Under the pieces are notes generated by a model, which was given only the letters and a program-made list of their open reading frames with translations, was not told the origin of the DNA and made no database searches. The position numbers and the translations under genes were made by a program. A DNA stretch of 64,000 bases from assembly GCF_000718095.1 (NCBI RefSeq), contig NZ_JOEI01000014.1, positions 1 through 64,000 of the forward strand. The letters run 5' to 3'. The first letter of the stretch is position 1, and every line of letters begins with the position of its first letter. Below, piece after piece: positions 61,384 through 64,000 of this stretch. This stretch comes from Streptomyces scopuliridis RB72. Lineage in GTDB: Bacteria; Actinomycetota; Actinomycetes; Streptomycetales; Streptomycetaceae.

Positions 61384-61594
61384 CCTCAACCGCTCCTCTG
61401 GGCCTGCGATGGTGGCCTGCGATGGCGCCAGGTTACGCCGAACAGGTGGGGCGTCGTACGCGCGGGACGACTCACAGGTTTCCGGCGGAACCGGCGTGAG
61501 GCGCGACAGCGTTTTCCTACGTATGGCACGTCGGTGCCACACTGCCAGCCACAACACCGCCACGACGCCACCCAGCCGAGGAGCCGCCCGAGCA
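61384..61594. promoter_or_regulatory. Divergent promoter region, HMCES gene / M50 protease gene
   Basis: This 211-bp gap has no gene. A TGGCAC-GTCG-GTGCCA dyad (61524-61539) with the AT-richer ttttcctacgtat just before it is the only structured element; it is a possible operator or -10 region for the rightward gene. Confidence 0.35.
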
Positions 61595-62317
61595 ATGGCC
61601 AGCATCGACTCCGCCTCCATCGGCGATCTGTGGGATCGCGTCTTCGGTACCCAGCCCGCCCCGGACGACTGGCTGGTGGTCGTGACGGCGGTCGTCGCGC
61701 TCGCCGCCGTCGTACCGCGTCCGCTCTGGCGGCTCTCCCGTAACGCGATAACCATCGCGCACGAGGGCGGCCACGGGCTGATAGCCCTGGTCACCGGACG
61801 CCGGCTCGACGGCATACGGCTGCACTCGGACACCTCGGGCCTGACCGTCAGCCGGGGCAGGCCGACCGGCCCCGGCATGATCCTCACCGCCGCCGCGGGC
61901 TACACCGCCCCACCACTGCTCGGTCTCGGCGGTGCCTGGCTGCTCTCCGCGCACCACATCACCCTGCTGCTGTGGCTGACGACGGCTCTGCTGCTCGCGA
62001 TGCTGGTGATGATCCGCAACGCGTACGGCGCGCTCACGGTGATCGTCACCGGGGCGGCCTTCCTGCTCATCTCCTGGCTGACCGGTCCGGACGTCCAGTC
62101 GGCGTTCGCGTACACAGCCGTCTGGTTCCTGCTCCTCGGGGGCGTACGGCCCGCCTTCGAGCTCCAGTCGAAGCGCCGGTACGGCGGCGCCGGGGACTCC
62201 GACGCGGACCAGCTGGGCCGGCTGACGCACGCGCCGCCCGCGATGTGGCTGTTCCTCTTCCACGCCGTCTCGCTCTCCTCCCTGGTCGGCGGCGGACGCT
62301 GGCTGTTGGGCCTCTGA
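61595..62317 (+). CDS. M50B-type membrane metalloprotease
   Basis: 240 residues with about six membrane segments. The zinc motif HEGGH lies in ITIAHEGGHGLIALVTGRRL, inside a hydrophobic region as in site-2-protease relatives, followed by the GMILTAAAGYTAPPLLGLGG segment. No PDZ domain. Members cleave membrane substrates or have unknown roles in actinobacteria. ATG 61595 has GAGGAG about 10 nt upstream. It precedes aroA on the same strand with a 114-bp gap. Confidence 0.85.
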   Translation: MASIDSASIGDLWDRVFGTQPAPDDWLVVVTAVVALAAVVPRPLWRLSRNAITIAHEGGHGLIALVTGRRLDGIRLHSDTSGLTVSRGRPTGPGMILTAAAGYTAPPLLGLGGAWLLSAHHITLLLWLTTALLLAMLVMIRNAYGALTVIVTGAAFLLISWLTGPDVQSAFAYTAVWFLLLGGVRPAFELQSKRRYGGAGDSDADQLGRLTHAPPAMWLFLFHAVSLSSLVGGGRWLLGL

Positions 62318-62431
62318 CACCGACAATTCGGCCGCTCATCCTCCAGCCCTCTTATCACCCTCTGATTACGCCCTGGTTTCTCCGTATTTGATCAGGATCG
62401 AGGTCCCTCAAGAACCACTAAAGTGTTGGCC

Positions 62432-63796
62432 ATGACCGAAAGCTCCGTGCAGCCCGCCCTCTGGCCCGCCCCCTACGCAAACGGGGCCGTCGAAGCGACG
62501 GTCACCGTGCCCGGATCGAAATCGGTCACCAACCGTGGTCTGGTCCTCGCCGCGCTGGCCGCCGAGCCCGGCTGGCTGCGCCGCCCGCTGCGCTCCCGCG
62601 ACACCCTCCTGATGGCCGACGCGCTGCGGGCCATGGGCGTCGGCATCGAGGAGACCGTCTCGTCGTCCAGCTCCGCCGCCGCTGCCGTGCCGGGCCCGAG
62701 CGGCGAGGCGTGGCGGGTGATCCCCTCGGGGCTGCACGGACCCGCCACCGTCGATGTCGGCAACGCCGGCACGGTCATGCGCTTCCTGCCGCCCGTCGCG
62801 ACGCTCGCCGACGGCGCGGTCCGCTTCGACGGCGACCCCCGTTCCTATCAGCGTCCGCTGCACAGCGTCATCAACGCCCTGCGCGCGCTGGGCGCCCGAA
62901 TCGACGACGACGGACGCGGCTCACTCCCGCTGACCGTGCACGGCGGCGGCGCCCTGGAGGGCGGCGCGGTGGAGATCGACGCCTCCGCGTCCTCCCAGTT
63001 CGTCTCGGCCCTGCTGCTCTCCGGAGCACGCTTCAACCAGGGAGTGGAGGTACGGCACGTGGGCGCCGTACTGCCCTCACTGCCGCACATCAGGATGACG
63101 GTCGACATGCTGCGCGGGGTCGGCGCCCAGGTCGACGAGCCCGAGACCGGTGGCGAGCCGAATGTCTGGCGGGTCTCGGCGGGCGCGCTGCTCGGCCGCG
63201 ATCTGACCGTGGAGCCCGATCTCTCCAACGCCCAGCCGTTCCTGGCCGCCGCGCTGGTCACGGGCGGCCGGGTCACCGTCCCCGACTGGCCCGAGCGAAC
63301 CACTCAGCCGGGTGACGCGCTGCGCGAGATCTTCACCGGGATGGGCGGTTCCTGCGAGTTCGCCGAGACCGCCGAGGGCACCAGCCTGACCTTCACGGGC
63401 ACCGGCCGGATCCATGGGGTCGATCTCGATCTGAGCGAGGTCGGGGAGCTGACCCCCGGCATCGCGGCCGTCGCCGCGCTCGCCGACTCGCCCTCCACCC
63501 TGCGGGGCGTGGCCCATCTGCGGCTCCACGAGACGGACCGGCTGGCCGCGCTCACCAAGGAGATCAACGAGCTGGGCGGCGATGTCACCGAGACCGCGGA
63601 CGGGCTGCACATCCGCCCGCGCCCGCTGCACGGCGGCGTGTTCCACACGTACGACGACCACCGCATGGCCACGGCGGGTTCGATCATCGGCCTCGCCGTC
63701 GCCGGCGTGGAGATCGAGAACGTCGGGACGACCGCCAAGACACTGCCGGACTTCCCGCGGATGTGGACGGACATGCTCGCGGGAGCGGGAGCCTGA
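62432..63796 (+). CDS. aroA: 3-phosphoshikimate 1-carboxyvinyltransferase (EPSP synthase) AroA
   Basis: Joins phosphoenolpyruvate to shikimate-3-phosphate in aromatic amino-acid synthesis. 454 residues: [18 protein letters not shown] (PEP/S3P-binding Lys and Arg), [53 protein letters not shown] and [16 protein letters not shown], with the catalytic Asp region [16 protein letters not shown] 62432 has no ribosome site, but TAAAGT (62419-62424) lies 7 nt before it, again suggesting a leaderless mRNA. A Ser/Ala-rich insert occurs near residue 75. Followed after 4 bp by rsgA. Confidence 0.95.
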   Translation: MTESSVQPALWPAPYANGAVEATVTVPGSKSVTNRGLVLAALAAEPGWLRRPLRSRDTLLMADALRAMGVGIEETVSSSSSAAAAVPGPSGEAWRVIPSGLHGPATVDVGNAGTVMRFLPPVATLADGAVRFDGDPRSYQRPLHSVINALRALGARIDDDGRGSLPLTVHGGGALEGGAVEIDASASSQFVSALLLSGARFNQGVEVRHVGAVLPSLPHIRMTVDMLRGVGAQVDEPETGGEPNVWRVSAGALLGRDLTVEPDLSNAQPFLAAALVTGGRVTVPDWPERTTQPGDALREIFTGMGGSCEFAETAEGTSLTFTGTGRIHGVDLDLSEVGELTPGIAAVAALADSPSTLRGVAHLRLHETDRLAALTKEINELGGDVTETADGLHIRPRPLHGGVFHTYDDHRMATAGSIIGLAVAGVEIENVGTTAKTLPDFPRMWTDMLAGAGA

Positions 63797-63800
63797 CGCG

Positions 63801-64000
63801 ATGCGCCGCTACGGCAAGAACCCCGACGAGGACGACATCCGCCAGCGTCCCAACCCCAAGGGCAACCGGCCGCGTACGAATATCCGGCCCAAGCACGAGG
63901 ACGCGTCGGAGGGCATGGTCCTGACCGTCGACCGGGGCCGGCTGACCTGTCTCGTCGAGGACCGTGTCGTCCTGGCGATGAAGGCGCGCGAACTGGGCCG
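63801..64000 (+). CDS. rsgA: Ribosome small-subunit-dependent GTPase RsgA (5' part only)
   Basis: The first 66 codons are present; the gene runs off the right edge. The basic, proline-rich N-terminus (MRRYGKNPDEDDIRQRPNPK) leads into an OB-fold start (EGMVLTVDRGRLTCLVEDRV), as in actinobacterial RsgA/YjeQ. The GTPase domain lies outside the window. Start ATG is 4 bp after the aroA stop, so the two are probably one operon. Confidence 0.8.
   Translation, partial: MRRYGKNPDEDDIRQRPNPKGNRPRTNIRPKHEDASEGMVLTVDRGRLTCLVEDRVVLAMKARELG

Noticed and set aside
61384..61594. LexA box for the HMCES/YedK-type gene
   Set aside because: No GAAC-N4-GTTC sequence is present in the upstream gap; the family name SOS-associated does not by itself imply LexA control.

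Overview
The window is a 64 kb piece of a very GC-rich actinomycete chromosome, almost certainly a Streptomyces. The evidence is gene content: snapalysin with its divergent LysR gene, sodN/sodX, an EshA-type encapsulin shell, wblE, dasRABCD/nagB, a cobalamin riboswitch ahead of nrdAB, sigR/rsrA and aroA. From memory, the order follows the S. coelicolor core region from about SCO5261 (malic enzyme) down to SCO5212 (aroA), with one accessory block inserted after nrdB.

Layout. 0.4-5 kb: malic enzyme divergent from a polar amino-acid ABC transporter. 5-7.5 kb: methyltransferase, CGNR zinc-finger protein, and the nickel superoxide dismutase pair sodX/sodN. 7.5-14.3 kb: small metabolic genes, a probable frameshifted relic, the LysR/snapalysin pair, an orphan leaderless gene and a 183-bp inverted-repeat element. 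14.4-17 kb: a polyprenyl synthetase next to a family 2B encapsulin shell with a cyclic-nucleotide-binding domain, a probable enzyme nanocompartment. 17.2-24.7 kb: amidase, PLP enzyme, Na+/H+ antiporter, a UBP zinc finger, a stress sigma factor (sigH type) with its anti-sigma gene, a second short inverted-repeat element, a lipid kinase and wblE. 24.9-29.2 kb: a PdtaS-like sensor kinase, a SIS-domain sugar enzyme and a PAS/PP2C phosphatase. 29.3-36.2 kb: the amino-sugar module nagB, dasD, dasC, dasB, dasA and dasR, with DasR operators (dre) visible at nagB, dasA and unexpectedly upstream of the sensor kinase. 36.3-38.2 kb: DUF3311/solute symporter. 38.3-42 kb: B12 riboswitch and class Ia ribonucleotide reductase nrdAB.

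42-50.5 kb is accessory: a HATPase/XRE/DUF397 developmental-type trio, an ECF42 sigma factor with its DGPF partner, a hydrolase, an SDR and a TetR sharing one operator motif, a TTA-containing phosphotransferase of lower GC, and a scar of three gene remnants (ECF41 sigma, carboxymuconolactone-decarboxylase tail, AraC/GlxA tail). 50.5-64 kb returns to core genes: M15 peptidase, class A PBP, peptide deformylase, TPR protein, two membrane HD-domain proteins in an overlapping pair, rsrA/sigR with a perfect sigma-R promoter, an alpha/beta hydrolase, an HMCES/YedK protein, an M50-like membrane protease, aroA and the start of rsgA.

How it fits together: several blocks are self-regulating circuits in which regulator and target lie side by side (DasR and das/nagB; TetR and SDR; LysR and snapalysin; SigR-RsrA). 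Many genes overlap by 4 bp (ATGA/GTGA), so translational coupling is common, and several other genes have a TANNNT -10 hexamer 6-7 nt before the start codon and no Shine-Dalgarno, which suggests leaderless transcripts. No rRNA, tRNA, CRISPR array or transposase gene was seen. All functional calls rest on reading motifs by eye; no search was run.
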